Below, piece by piece: positions 11,088-21,266 of a stretch of 64,000 nt of DNA. A program made the position numbers and the translations under genes. The notes beneath the pieces were generated by a model that did not search any database, was not told where the DNA came from, and saw nothing but the letters and a program-made list of their open reading frames with translations. The DNA comes from Nelumbo lutea (Eukaryota > Streptophyta > Magnoliopsida > Proteales > Nelumbonaceae): contig JAKGHH010000008.1 in the NCBI GenBank assembly GCA_022828595.1, positions 25,722,378 through 25,786,377 on the forward strand. Direction: 5' to 3'. How positions within the stretch are numbered: position 1 is the stretch's first letter; the number at the start of each line of letters is the position of its first letter.

Positions 11088-11672
11088 TTGTGTGAAGAGA
11101 CACCTGGAAACTTGTTTAGACTTGGTGACAGTCTTAGTCTCCAACTCACCTCAGTGAACCTTGATGGAAGCAATATTTTAGAGTGGTTTCAATTCACAAA
11201 AATGTATATTGGCAATTGTGGGAAAGATGGGTATTTAACTGCAGATGAGAAAAAGCCTTCTCCTGAAGATCCTAAGTTCCCTACATGGAAGCAAGAAGAC
11301 CTCACAATCATGACGTGGCTGGTTGGATCCATGCAGCCACACATTGTTGGGAACTACATGTTTCTATCAATAGCAAAAGAAATGTGGGATATAGTAGTTT
11401 TTGTTACTTATTCCCAAGGTTATAATACAGCTAGAGCATATCAGTTCGTAAAGAAGCCAACAATCTCGATAGGGGGAGAAATTTGTGCCATTATATTTCT
11501 TCACTCTCCAATCACTACGAGAGGAGAGATTCCTTTAACGGAGAGTAGTATAGAAAGCACAATGAGAAGTCTCAGGGTCTTTGAATTCTTGATTAGGCGA
11601 GTAACAATTTTATCACACCTTTATCTCCTTATTCTTTGGTTCAAGGTGAAGAAAGTAGCAGGGCATCTATGA
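11088..11672 (+). pseudogene. copia gag fragment
   Basis: The open frame resembles plant copia gag (UBN2/retrotransposon gag type): LDGSNILEWFQFTKMYIGN, then GYLTADEKKPSPEDPKFPTW and the tryptophan-rich IMTWLVGSMQPHIVGNYMFL. The apparent start is uncertain, since typical gag begins further upstream. After about residue 130 the frame drifts into non-homologous sequence, so the C-terminus and zinc knuckle are lost or shifted. Confidence 0.75.
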
Positions 11673-12479
11673 TGCATTCTCTTCCCATTGAACATTCAAT
11701 CATACTGGTGTCATCTAAGCCCAAGCCTAGTAACAAATCAAAGGGTACTTAGATAACTGAAGGCTATGAGATTGTGTGTGACTACTGTATGAGACCTAAA
11801 CACAAAGGATAGATATTGGAAATTACACCCAGAAATGAAGCCAGCAAAATTTGAGGCAAGAAAGGCAGTGTTCATGTTGCCACTAGCTCTAAGAGTTTAA
11901 CTACAACTTAACCTGTGGCTCCTAGACATGGAGAGTCCTTAAATTCTATTAGGACTGAACTCAGTTAGCTTTACAAGTTCAGAAACTAACAACAAAATAC
12001 CTCTAAGATCCCATCGGTCCTTCAATATCTCTGACCATATGTCAACATTGACAGGCATGTCTACTTGTTTCCATTCTTATCATTTGTCCTCTAGAGGAGA
12101 GAAAATCACTTTAGTAGATGGGTTCCATACCCCTATTTCTGGTAGGGAGATGTTAAGCTAGTTGATGATCTCTCGCTTAGTTCTATTCTTTATTTTCCTC
12201 GAATTCATGTAAATTTATTGTCTATTTAGTTCTCTTACAAAGTCTTTGAATTGTTAGGTAACTTTTTTCTCGTGAAGCATGGGAGGCTATATTCTCTTGC
12301 AAGCATGAAGAGGCTATAAATATTATGAAGTGTCATAGGTTATCAAAAATGTTTACATGGTGGAAACTCAGTTTGAGAGGCAAATTTAAAATTTTAGATC
12401 AAACAATTCTAAGGAATATTTTGAAAAGGGCTTTGTTTAATTTCTCGAGAAGAAGGGAGTTTATTCACTAAAATTCCTA

Positions 12480-12890
12480 TGTTCAAACCTCTCAGCGAAA
12501 TGAAGTTGCAAAAAGGAAAAAAAAGACACGTGGTTGAAATTAGCTCGTGGTCTATTATTTCAAATGAATGTTCCTACTCGCTTTAGGGGAGGTGTAGTAC
12601 AAGATACAATGTATTTGATCAATAGGCTTCCCTTTAAAGTTCTCTAGTCAAAATACTCACATTAGTTGTTGTATGGTGATTCTCCCATCTTTAGTCTTTG
12701 ATTGAGAGTCTTTGGATGTGTTTTTTTATTCATGACCTGTTCCTTTTCATGTCAAGTTTGACCCAAAAGCCATTAAATGTATTTTTTTTTGGATATTCTT
12801 ATACTCAAAAGGGTTACAAATGTTATGATTCTTCTTATAGAAAACGTTTTGTATCTAAAGATGTCACTTTCCTTTTCATCATCGTCTCCT
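12480..12890 (+). pseudogene. copia integrase remnant
   Basis: Two broken pieces are visible. About 12490-12650 reads like QRNEVAKRKK...LLFQMNVPTRF...YLINRLPFKVL, the end of the copia integrase core (family form: QQNGVAERKN ... YLINRMP). About 12765-12880 has FGYSYTQKGYKCYDSSYRKR followed by FVSKDVTF, the conserved region after the core. Frameshifts and an in-frame stop separate them. The catalytic DDE residues lie upstream in sequence too decayed to read. Confidence 0.7.
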
Positions 12891-13359
12891 ATCTTGGTTT
12901 CAATCCTAATTCCACTTGTTTTTACCTTTGTTCCTCCTGAGAAGCCTATATATTCTCTTACTCCTTGTGGGAGATAAATCTCAACAAACTTTTAGGCAAA
13001 CCTATATTAGGAACGAATGTCAAGGGTGGCTCTAAATGTTAATTGTCCACCTTAGTCTGCTTCCATGGATTCAAGTAACTTTTTTCCTCACTTTGTTCTT
13101 ACTTGTGATTATCATGTTATTATTTTTTGACTTTATTCTTGATCATATTGAGATCTCTAGTGCCCATGTTGAAGGTGGTGAACTTAGTGATCTCGATCTT
13201 CCTATTGTCTAGCGAAAGGGAAAAAATAAGTGTATTCTACAATCTACTACCACTCCTTATCCTATTTATAACTGTGTTTTATGAATCTCTATCTCCTTCA
13301 TACCTTATTTTTCTTGCAAACTTGTCTTCTATGTCCATTCCCAAGAATGTTGCAAATGT

Positions 13360-14042
13360 TGCTGTCCAATCATGTTGGAAAAAAGTTATGGATCAAGAAA
13401 TGAAGGCTTTAGAAAGGAATCAAACCTGGTAGTTAGTCAAGTTTCCTTAGGGAAAGGAGACAATTAGGTGTAAGTAGATATACAAAATAAAATATAATGT
13501 TGATGGCTCTATTGAGAGGTATAAAAGCGCATCTTATAGCCAAGGGATATATCTAGACTTATGGCATTGATCATATCGAGACTTTTGCTTAAGTTACCAA
13601 GATGAGTTTTGATCTCTTGTTGCTCGCTTCTGTTAGCCTCTATATCAAATGGATGTTAATAATGCTTTTCCTTTGAATGGTGATTTACAAGAGGAGGTGG
13701 TATATATATCTCTCTCTTGTTGTAATTATCCCTAGAAGTGGAAGGAAAGTTTGTAAGCTTCAAAAATCTATGTCATAAAACAATTTCCTTTACCGTGGTT
13801 TGACCAATTTAAAAGTGCTTCTTAAAGAGATGGATACTCTCAATCCCATGTTGATCATACTTTTTTTCATTAAGAGAAATGGAGATTTAGTGACTATCTT
13901 GATTGTATATGTGGATGATATTGTTATCATTGGAAATGATAAACATGAAATACAACAACTAAAGCAATTTTTGTCCACGGAATTTAACATTAAAGATCTT
14001 GATGGCCTCAAACATTTCTTTGGGATTGAGATACAAGATTGA
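13360..14042 (+). pseudogene. copia reverse transcriptase remnant
   Basis: The RT start is recognisable as VMDQEMKALERNQTW (about 13387-13431). A broken middle includes MDVNNAF (about 13650). The best preserved piece is in the frame 13800-14042: VTILIVYVDDIVIIGNDKHE (the catalytic YVDD box), then FNIKDLDGLKHFFGIEI. Several stops and shifts make it non-functional. Confidence 0.8.
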
Positions 14043-14229
14043 AAAGGGGAATCTTTATATCTCAAAGGAAATATGTTCTACATCTACAAAAGGAAACATG
14101 CAAACTTGGTGTTAAATACATAGACATTACTATAGATCCAAACCACAATGGATACAAGACAAAAACCATACGGGGCTTTTGAGTTTCTTTAGCTAAGGAC
14201 TCCAACAAAAATTGGGGTTGTCTTTAACT

Positions 14230-14420
14230 GTTCTATGAAATTATTTTGTGACAAGCAATCTTCTATTAATATTGCAAATAATCCAATTCAAGATGATCAC
14301 ACAAAGCATATAGAAGTTGATAGGCATTTCATTCATAAAAGGGTAACCAGTGGGGAAATATGTTTGACTTTCGTGAAATCATGCAATCAACTTATAGGTA
14401 ACTTGACTAATTAATCTGAA
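14230..14420 (+). pseudogene. copia RNase H C-terminal remnant
   Basis: The frame through 14235-14410 reads LFCDKQSSINIANNPIQDDH followed by TKHIEVDRHFIHKR and SGEICLTFVKSCNQLIGNLT. This is the end of copia RNase H (family form: CDN..A..IA.NP..H.RTKHI..D.HF...). The first half of RNase H is missing between about 14045 and 14225, an internal deletion. Confidence 0.75.
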
Positions 14421-14473
14421 AGAAAATCTAATCAAGCACAACGTGCATAATATCTATGCTTAGCTTGAGGGGG

Positions 14474-14830
14474 TGTTGTGTGGAAAATCTGATAATTTGA
14501 GGGGCATTCTTGTCTTTTTATTTATTTTTTAACATCAAGGGCTTAAATGTAATTTGAAATGAAAGTGGAAAAGCCTTAATATTCTTGTTCAGCTACAAAA
14601 CACCCTTTTAACGTTCTTCTTATTCTCTTTCCTCTTTTTCTTCCTTATTGATAAACTCCTTTTCTCTTTCCTTCTTGATAAATTTCTGACTCTTTTCTTT
14701 CAACATGATTTGTCTCTTCTCTTTTTTCTTTTTCTTCCTTCCTAATAAATTTTCTCATTCTTCCAACATGATTTGTCTCTACACATCTCACCACAAGACA
14801 AGGACCCACCATATATGAGATGTATGGACA
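14474..14830 (+). repeat. Probable copia 3' LTR (end not defined)
   Basis: It starts TGTTGTGTGG right after the polypurine tract. The middle (14590-14790) is very pyrimidine-rich and contains a doubled TTCAACATGATTTGTCTC block (about 14699 and 14763). Only the first 60 bp resemble the putative 5' LTR start at 10429, so the 3' boundary is a guess. Confidence 0.4.
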
Positions 14831-15468
14831 TGAATCATGTTAGAATGTATTGAAACATTTTTTGGTTGGGAGGAGATCCAGATCAGTTAGAAGAGTCAAG
14901 AACAGGCAAAAAGGATTTAGGTGGAATTAATGAAAAATATTTGTCAAATAACACTAAACATAATGGAATGGAAAAACAGAATTCACGTGATGACCCATAT
15001 GATTGGGACAAGGTTTAGAAGATGATGACAATGATGGCAACTAATAAAAACTAGCAAAGGAATCCGGCTTCTATCAAGATAGGTGCATGCACACCGTTTG
15101 TGCAGTATGGGGACGTGCCACGTGTCTTATCCTTCGTACACGTGTTTCAAGCATGCGAGTGGAGTAAATGCCGTTAAGAGCCCTGTTCTTGCTAGATTCC
15201 TCTCACTCTCAATCTCTCGCCACACCAAGCTGAACCTTGTTCATACTCATTCACACCCTCTCCAACCGGCGATGACCAACAACCATCACTGGCGATTGGA
15301 GAAAAACCCCAGGTATTCCTCTCTTTTCATGTTTTCTTTCCCAAACATTGCATCTTTGCCGTGAAAAGCCCGACCCTAACCAGTTTGGATGCAGTCATAT
15401 TCATTGCATCATCCGCAACTGTTTCACCGGCGACTAGCGACATTCAGAGGAGCACGAAGTTGAGTTTC

Positions 15469-15688
15469 TGGCTGTAAGCACAACAGTCCAGAAGCAGATA
15501 GTTGATACAGAGGAACACATTATACTCCTTGAACAAAAATCCCTGGCAGAAGAGCAAACCCATATACTGCACAAAGTAAGAGATGCAGAAAGCAAAGCTA
15601 TAGCACTAAAGAGACAGGCAGAGGAGTTGGAGACTTATTGTGAGGAGTTGATAAGGACTGAAGAGGTGTTAAGAATGCAGAACAGGGT
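15469..15688 (+). pseudogene. Captured coiled-coil exon fragment
   Basis: An open frame of about 72 codons reads VSTTVQKQIVDTEEHIILLE, continues through KVRDAESKAIALKRQAEELE and ends EVLRMQN-R. It is rich in Glu, Lys, Gln and Leu with heptad-like spacing, so a coiled coil is likely. The frame ends in AACAGG/GTATGT, a perfect splice donor, and begins after a CTGTAAG acceptor-like site. It therefore looks like one complete exon taken from a host gene. I do not recognise the parent gene. It lies in the loop of the inverted repeat and has no start codon of its own. Confidence 0.55.
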
Positions 15689-15807
15689 ATGTTTGGGGAA
15701 GAAAAAAACGAAAAGAGAGGAATACTTAGGGTTTTTCTCTACTTGCCGGTGATGGCTGTTAGTCGCCATCGGTTGGAGAGGGAGAGAGTGAGCAAGAACA
15801 AGGTTTG

Positions 15808-16004
15808 TAGGGGTGGCAATGAGCCTTTTCACAAGAATTATTAATTATTATAATTCTTAATTTTTAAATATCAAATAAAAAAATATTTTTTACATATAAT
15901 TTTTTATTTTTATAAAATATTTTTTCTCAATTGAACTCGAGCTTATGGATTTTTAACTCGAGCTGAGTTCGAATTTGATACGGGTTGGATCGAATCCACC
16001 CATA
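15808..16004. mobile_element. Short hAT-like element nested in the right arm of the foldback
   Basis: The left end TAGGGGTGGCAATGAG and the right end on the other strand TATGGGTGGATTCGATCC are short, similar inverted ends of the TAGGGGTG type seen many times in this window. It interrupts the right arm: arm sequence resumes after 16004 (GTGGCAAGAGAGTGAG). The interior is AT-rich and non-coding. Clear 8-bp duplications were not seen. Confidence 0.5.
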
Positions 16005-16080
16005 GTGGCAAGAGAGTGAGAGAGGAATCTAGTGAGAACAGGTCTCCTAACAGCGTTTACTCCAATGGCACTCTTGAAAA

Positions 16081-16650
16081 AGATGATGAAGATAAAATCA
16101 ATCTAAAGATTGAACAATTCACTTTCATGTGGCCAAACTTGGATGGTGGTTGAGATTCCATAAAAGAGAAGCCTAGCTTTTTAATAGGTCAGAGAGTTAC
16201 CCGCCTGAAATCCAAAGAAAGACCTTAATATTTGGGTGACAATCATATTGAGGTTGAACATTCTTGCAATTAAATTGAATAGTAAGATACAATTTATGAT
16301 ATTGAATTTGTGAAAACCAACACAATAATTTACTCAAATGTTACAAAAGAAAATATGATTACAACAATCACAGATAGAAAAATCATCCAGGTCTACCAAC
16401 CCAAAATTGGAGAGGTCTTTAGTTGATAAACAAAGTCCAAGCCAATAGCATACCCAGTTAGCAACCCAACAGCAAAGCCAAACATTGACCATCTGCATAA
16501 CTATCACCAACAAATAGCAACAGGATTTCAAGAGTTTCAAATCAAGTTCAAGCATGATTACAAAGATCAAGATACATAAAATAGAAAGAAAATAGAACAA
16601 ATCAATTAGACATCCTTTCCCTATCTTTTCTTTGTATGACCAAGTTGATG

Positions 16651-16700
<50 letters not shown>

Positions 16701-17405
16701 CCACAGAAACAAACAAAGCAACCAAGACAATTAACCAAAGAAAAATATAAGCGTCCAACTAAAATAATTAAAATACTAAAAAATTAAAAAGAAACAGAGC
16801 ACCCAAAATAGTATACCCTTCTCCTTGCAAGGGTGTAAAACAGAAAAAGGACATGTTGTTTGAGAATTAACTCAAGGACAACAACGAAAAACAGAAAAAG
16901 GTAACAAATTCGATATATAGGCTAGAATTCCTAATAAGTGGAGCTAGCTGTGCAAAACGAATGAAGACTTGGTATTAATAACAGTATGAATGGCAGCAAT
17001 TGAGACTTGAACAACCATTCTCTTGATTTAAATGGGTTGAATGTCATATGGCATATACTAACCAAACTGACAATCAGAAAATATTAAATTGGGTATTTAC
17101 CAACCCAGGCCAAACATGGCCCGAATGATCCATTACAACCCCTATAAGCAATTGAAAATCTTCTCATAGTGCAACTCGTCAGAGGCTATTCCTCCATTTA
17201 ACTGTCAAGTAAGTTTCTCTTTAATGATCGATAAAACAGTAAGAAAAAACAGGAAAGCACCAAAACTAAGAGAACATGAGGATGATACAATAACATATCT
17301 TGTGACAACTACCAAGTTTACAATTTTGAATGATGATAAATGAAGAAAATAAGACAAAATCATACAAGTACTCAGTATTCCCAAAATATAAGTTGAAACA
17401 GGAAA
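16081..17405. other. Non-coding stretch with a CT microsatellite
   Basis: No supported gene. A (CT)n run of about 20 units lies at 16655-16695. Frames through the repeat are artefacts. The stretch 16081-16140 remains open in continuation of the foldback's right arm and could be more captured sequence, but it stops soon after. Confidence 0.4.
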
Positions 17406-17580
17406 TAGATATGTTGATATCCAATACCTGAATCGAGGCGATGGAAGAGGTGATTGACTGACTGACAGAAACTTGACTGACAATGGTTGCGTGGTATAGA
17501 TGTGAATCGGAGAGAGGGGGTCTTGTTTAAAGAGGTCACTGAGACCAGACAGCAGAGAAAGGTGTAGACCTTCAATAGAA
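17406..17580 (-). ncRNA. Possible 5' leader exon, truncated by the LINE
   Basis: Read on the minus strand this GC-richer, pyrimidine-rich stretch ends in CGCCTCGATTCAG/GTATTGG, a good splice donor with the exon end near 17430. Its style (CT-rich leader ending TTCAG/GTATT) matches the candidate leader exon at 24484. The upstream side is cut off at about 17580, where LINE sequence begins. It could be the first exon of a gene or non-coding RNA separated from its promoter. Weak evidence. Confidence 0.2.
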
Positions 17581-17582
17581 GT

Positions 17583-17806
17583 TCCTAGAGGGTTGTCTAG
17601 TGGGTAGATTTGCGGCTTCTGTACCTGATATCTCTACAATGGAGAACTGGGTGCAGGAAGCCTGGGGTTCAGCAGGGGAGGTGAAGGTTAAGAAATTAGT
17701 GAATGGTCTGTTTTTGTTCATAGCCCCTTCTAAGAAGGAAGTGGATTGCATTCTATGCGGTTTGCCATGGTGTTTGAGAGATAACAAGCTTCTTCTCAAT
17801 AGATAG
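17583..17806 (+). pseudogene. LINE ORF1 fragment (DUF4283-like)
   Basis: The frame contains ENWVQEAWGSAGEVKVKKLV, NGLFLFIAPSKKEVDCILCG and LPWCLRDNKLLL. The pattern (an aromatic FLF strand, then a short helix, then a PW with a hydrophobic strand) is that of the DUF4283 domain in ORF1 proteins of plant LINEs. The C-terminal zinc knuckle is missing. The frame ends at a stop before RT sequence begins. Confidence 0.65.
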
Positions 17807-17879
17807 AGTGCCTGTGCTGGGTACTTGCCATATGAGCTGTCGACTAAGGTTGGTTATGAGCAGAAAGTCTGGGTATGTT

Positions 17880-18899
17880 GGCTGTTTTTATAGACCCATA
17901 AGCCTAGTTGGCTGTTTTCACAAAAGTCTAGTTAAAACACTTGCAAACAAACTGAAGAAGGTGCTTTCCTAATGCCATCTCATTGTCACAAGGTGATTTT
18001 CTGCTAGGAAGGTTGATGTTAGAAGGTGCTTTAGTTGTCAACAAACTGGTTGATTCGAAGTTGAGGGTTAGTAGCAAGGGGGTTATATGTAAGGTACATC
18101 TAGAGAAGGCCTACGACAATGCTAACTGGAAGTTCCTTGACTCTATGCTACAAAATACGAATTTTGGGCAGAGGTGGATGAATTGGGCCAGAGTGTGCAT
18201 TTCCACAACTAAATTCTCCATTATGGTCAATGGGTCCTCCCTTGGCTTTTTGAAGAGCTCTAGGGGTCTCCGACAAGGAGACCCTCTCTCCCCGTTATTA
18301 TTCATTTGCATGGTGGAGGCTCTGGTTAGGTTGACTAGAAGAGTTATGGATACAAGGTGCATTGAATTGAAGGTTTCCGAGTGTCTTTGGGTGGAATAGA
18401 GGTTCCCTTGCTTCAATATGCGGATGACACATTATTTTTTGCTTAGACAAAGGAGCAATTGAGCAATCTTCAGACGACTCTGGTTTGATTTGAAGTGGTT
18501 TCAAGGCTACAGGTTAATTTTCAAAAAAAGTAAAATTTTCCCAATAGGAGAGGTTAGTGATATCCAGGAGCTTGCTCTAGAGCTCAGGTGTAAAGTTGGG
18601 AACCTTCCTTTTAGTTTCCTAGGTTTGCCGGTTGGTGCAAAATGCTACTCTAAATCCATTTGGGATTCGGTGGCTGAAAGGCTGGGGAAGAGACAGGAGG
18701 GCTAGAAATCTAGATAACTCTCCAAGGGAGCTAAGTTAACTTGTTAAAAAGCTTACTAGAAAACCTGCCCATTCATTCTTTTTTCTTTTTTTTTTTTGTT
18801 ATCTTTGTTCTCAATCCCTACCAATGTGGCAGAGAGATTGGAGAAGTTAGAAAGGGATTTCCTTTGGTGTGGAAAGGAGGGTGAGAAAAAGATCCATTA
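17880..18899 (+). pseudogene. LINE reverse transcriptase, 5' part
   Basis: RPISLVGCFHKSLVKTLANK (about 17893-17955) is the RT fingers motif. The frame 17983-18399 carries VHLEKAYDNANWKFLD (first catalytic Asp replaced: family FDFEKAYD, here HLEKAYD), then SRGLRQGDPLSPLLF. A frameshift leads to LLQYADDTLFFA (about 18408-18443), the catalytic YADD box. NLPFSFLGLPVGA follows at about 18600 and VAERLEKLERDFLW at about 18830. Multiple stops. The sequence continues in the same orientation beyond the gypsy insertion. Confidence 0.85.
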
Positions 18900-19092
18900 T
18901 GTTGAGACACAAATAAAGGGAATACAAGTGTACAAGAAAAGGCCACGCCAGCCTTTAAAGAATGTAACTAACAACCAACTACTAGAACAAACTAACTAAC
19001 AAACTGGACAAGTGGAGAGGCGGGTATAACAGAATTGTAACAGCAGTATATAAATAAGGAAATGAAGCTAGGAGGGGATTATCAATTTGGGA

Positions 19093-19138
<46 letters not shown>

Positions 19139-19185
19139 GAGGCAGGCTCCCTCGAAAGAGTCCATGAGTTAGGCAGTTCCTAACA
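18900..19185 (+). repeat. 5' LTR of the gypsy element
   Basis: 286 bp, starting TGTTGAGACACAAATAAAGG and ending CAGTTCCTAACA. It contains a TATA-like TATATAAATAAGG (about 19048) and a (CT)n run (19100-19131). Near-identical to 20987-21266. Confidence 0.95.
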
Positions 19186-19187
19186 AG

Positions 19188-19203
19188 TTGATATCAGAGC
19201 CAA
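19188..19203 (+). other. Primer binding site (initiator Met-tRNA type)
   Basis: TTGATATCAGAGCC just inside the 5' LTR matches the common plant TGGTATCAGAGCC with one difference. Confidence 0.75.
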
Positions 19204-19204
19204 G

Positions 19205-20020
19205 ATGCCAAACACAAGGTCATCTGCAATGGAGAACAAAGTCAACAACATGGAAGGAGAAATGCAAAGAATATCGGTCGACGTCAAAGAAATCAAAGAA
19301 ATCTTTGCATCCTTGCTTGAATGACTGGCATAGGCACCACCTGCGTCGAATCAGGAAGAGCGCAGTGACACCAGTCATCGAAGCGGATCAAGAACAACAA
19401 GAATCAAGTTTCCCATCTTCGCAGGGGGAGATCCTGCATCTTGGCTTCTGCGAACAGAAAGATACTTCGATTTCCACGACACACAAGGACCTGATCGTGT
19501 CCCATTAGCTTCTGCACACCTGGAAGGAGAGGCGATTGTCTGGTACCAGTGGTACCGGCGACGACACCCAAGAGCCACATGGGCAGACTTCACCGACGCC
19601 TTAACCGTGCGATTTGGAGTCTCGGCCTTTGAGAACTATGATGAAAGCCTCGCTAAGCTACGATAGACCGGCTCTGTCCAAGATTATCAGATGGCGTTCG
19701 AAAGATTAGCTGTGTGCGTGCAAGGCTGGCCAGAAAATGCGCTTGTCGGTAGTTTTGTTGGTGGACTCAGGGAAGAATTGCGGCTGGAGATAAAAGCCAT
19801 GCAGCCCACCACCGTTCTTGAAGCAACAACATTAGCTCAACTACATGAAGACAAACTGAATCGGGCAAGAAGGATTAATCAACCTCTAGGAGCTGCGATC
19901 ATACCAAGTACACCAAATCGAGAACTAGGTATCTTGGGTAAACCAGAGCCAGATCAGGAGTTGGAATCACAGGCAAGGACGCCAACTTTGGTTCAGGCCC
20001 CGACTCAGCCAAGAGGTTAA
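19205..20020 (+). pseudogene. gypsy gag, interrupted
   Basis: An ATG at 19205 opens MPNTRSSAMENKVNNMEGEM and stops at 19322. The gag core then resumes in another frame at about 19408: PIFAGGDPASWLLRTERYFD, GEAIVWYQWYRRRHP, TWADFTDALTVRFG. A stop (TAG) lies at 19664-19666, and the same frame continues QDYQMAFERLAVCVQGWPEN, FVGGLREELRLEIKAMQP. This is the Retrotrans_gag domain of plant Ty3/gypsy elements. The protein is broken by at least one frameshift and two stops. Confidence 0.88.
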
Positions 20021-20039
20021 CCTGGGCTAAGATGCAAGA

Positions 20040-20622
20040 CTGACGGGAAAAGGGCCTTTGTTATGCATGTGGAGACAAATTCGAGCTAGACCATTGCTGT
20101 AAGATCCCTCAAGTTTTCTTCCTTCAACCTGAAACCGAATATGTCGATCAATCAACAGACATTGAAGAGCCAATGGATAGCAAAAAATGGGGGCAATGGG
20201 CAAAGGAATACCCAGAAGTATCCCTACAAGCCTTGACCGGTCTTGCTTCTTCTCAAACTATGAGAGTAACCGGACTGGTACAAGGGCGCCATGTGTCAGT
20301 TCTGATAGACAGTGGCAGCACTCTCAATTTCATTACCCAAACATTGGTCAGACAACTAGGGATTTCGGTCCAACCATGTATAGCCTTCCGGGTGCACATA
20401 GCTAATGGGAGCAACCTGGTGTGCGGCAGTACATGCATAGAATTAAAGATGAAGATACAAGGACATGAGTTCGAGGTAGATCTGCACCCCCTGGAAATCA
20501 GTGGAGCAGATGTAGTTCTTGGAGTCCAATGGTTAAGGCAACTAGGGCCAGTGATATGTGATTGGGCCCGCCTCACCATGGATTTTCAAGTGGGCAGCTC
20601 ACATGTGCATATTCAAGGGTAG
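20040..20622 (+). pseudogene. gypsy zinc knuckle and aspartic protease
   Basis: The zinc knuckle remnant GLCYACGDKFELDHCC is at about 20053-20100. The frame 20173-20622 is open and holds a retropepsin-like protease with the active-site box VLIDSGSTLNFI (catalytic Asp in DSGST), then GADVVLGVQWLRQLGPVICD and MDFQVG. The protease itself looks intact; after its stop (20620-20622) only the first part of the linker to RT remains (LLQQFL.VFQES-like, about 20765-20815). Confidence 0.88.
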
Positions 20623-20852
20623 CTGTCCAAGGGTCCAGGACCCATTAGTCTCACCTCCCTAAGGAAACAGGCAGCAGACCCAGCCCACATCATATTAATG
20701 CAAATAGACTCCCACGGGAACGGCTCCATTCTAACCCAAGGAAGTAGATCCGAAGAAGGCCGCACACAACTACAACAGCTACTTTAGAAGTTCTTAGTGA
20801 TCTTCCAAGAATCTAAGGAACAGATTTCAGGTGGATACGCAAAGGGAATCAC

Positions 20853-20985
20853 ATCGAACCAGAGGCATTGGTGATATGGTCAAGTCTCCCAATTGAGGAT
20901 GCAACTTGGGAACCTTACTTGGATTTACAGAATAGATTTCCACATCTTGACCTTGAGGGCAAGGTCACTTTCAAGGGAGGAGGGA
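20853..20985 (+). pseudogene. Chromodomain-like C-terminal tail of the gypsy polyprotein
   Basis: The frame reads EPEALVIWSSLPIEDATWEP followed by YLDLQNRFPHLDLEGKV. This is the end of the integrase of chromovirus-like plant gypsy elements (family form: ...LVQW.GLP.EEATWE....F....P...LEDKV). It lies only about 40 bp after the protease-RT linker, so about 3 kb of pol has been deleted. It runs up to the polypurine tract. Confidence 0.75.
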
Positions 20986-20986
20986 C
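20972..20986 (+). other. Polypurine tract of the gypsy element
   Basis: AAGGGAGGAGGGAC directly precedes the 3' LTR, as expected for the plus-strand primer. Confidence 0.8.
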
Positions 20987-21181
20987 TGTTGAGACACAAA
21001 TAAAGGGAATACAAGTGTACAAGAAAAGGCCACACCAGCCTTTAAAGAATGTAACTAACAGCCAACCACTAGAACAAACTAACAAATTGGACAAGTGGAG
21101 AGGCGGGTATAACAGAATTGTAACAGAAGTATATAAATAAGGAAAGGAAGCTAGGCGGGCATTATCAATTTGAGAATACAA

Positions 21182-21214
<33 letters not shown>

Positions 21215-21266
21215 TTCAGGAGGCAGGCTCCCTCGAAAGAGTCCATGAGTTAGGTAGTTCCTAACA
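20987..21266 (+). repeat. 3' LTR of the gypsy element
   Basis: 280 bp, from TGTTGAGACACAAATAAAGG to TAGTTCCTAACA. Differs from the 5' LTR by about a dozen substitutions and a 4-bp deletion. Contains the same (CT)n block (21181-21213). Confidence 0.95.

Larger units (their letters stand above)
11060..14473 (+). mobile_element. Decayed Ty1/copia retrotransposon (gag, integrase, RT and RNase H remnants)
   Basis: Internal region of a copia element, heavily broken by stops and frameshifts. Order along the + strand: gag-like (11088-11672), integrase core remnant (about 12490-12650), integrase C-terminal 'GYS' region (about 12745-12890), RT (about 13380-14040), RNase H tail (about 14235-14420). INT lying before RT is the copia order. 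The purine-rich GCTTGAGGGGGTG at about 14463-14475 is the usual copia polypurine tract, after which a TGTTG... LTR start is expected. No functional polyprotein remains. Confidence 0.85.
15143..16080. mobile_element. Foldback / Pack-type element: about 206-bp inverted arms around a captured exon
   Basis: The left arm is 15143-15348. The right arm is 15689-16080 with a younger insertion removed (15808-16004). Read on the other strand, the right arm gives TGGAGTAAACGCTGTTAG, then CTAGATTCCTCTC, then ACCTTGTTCTTGCTCACTC, CTCTCCAACCGATGGCGA and GTATTCCTCTCTTTTCG. The left arm gives the matching blocks GTGGAGTAAATGCCGTTAAG, CTAGATTCCTCTC, ACCTTGTTCATACTCATTC, CTCTCCAACCGGCGATGA and GTATTCCTCTCTTTTCA. 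The loop (15349-15688) holds a coding-like coiled-coil segment. Long inverted arms with a gene piece between them fit a Pack-MULE or foldback transposon. Target duplications and classical MULE tips were not found, so the class is uncertain. Confidence 0.65.

Noticed and set aside
15083..15364. Plus-strand frame of 93 residues ending in SLFMFSFPNIASLP.
   Set aside because: It coincides with the left arm of the foldback; the same peptide appears from the right arm, so it reflects the inverted repeat rather than a separate gene.
16334..16738. Minus-strand frame of 134 residues with an Arg-Glu run.
   Set aside because: The run is a translated (CT)n microsatellite; the rest is low-complexity.
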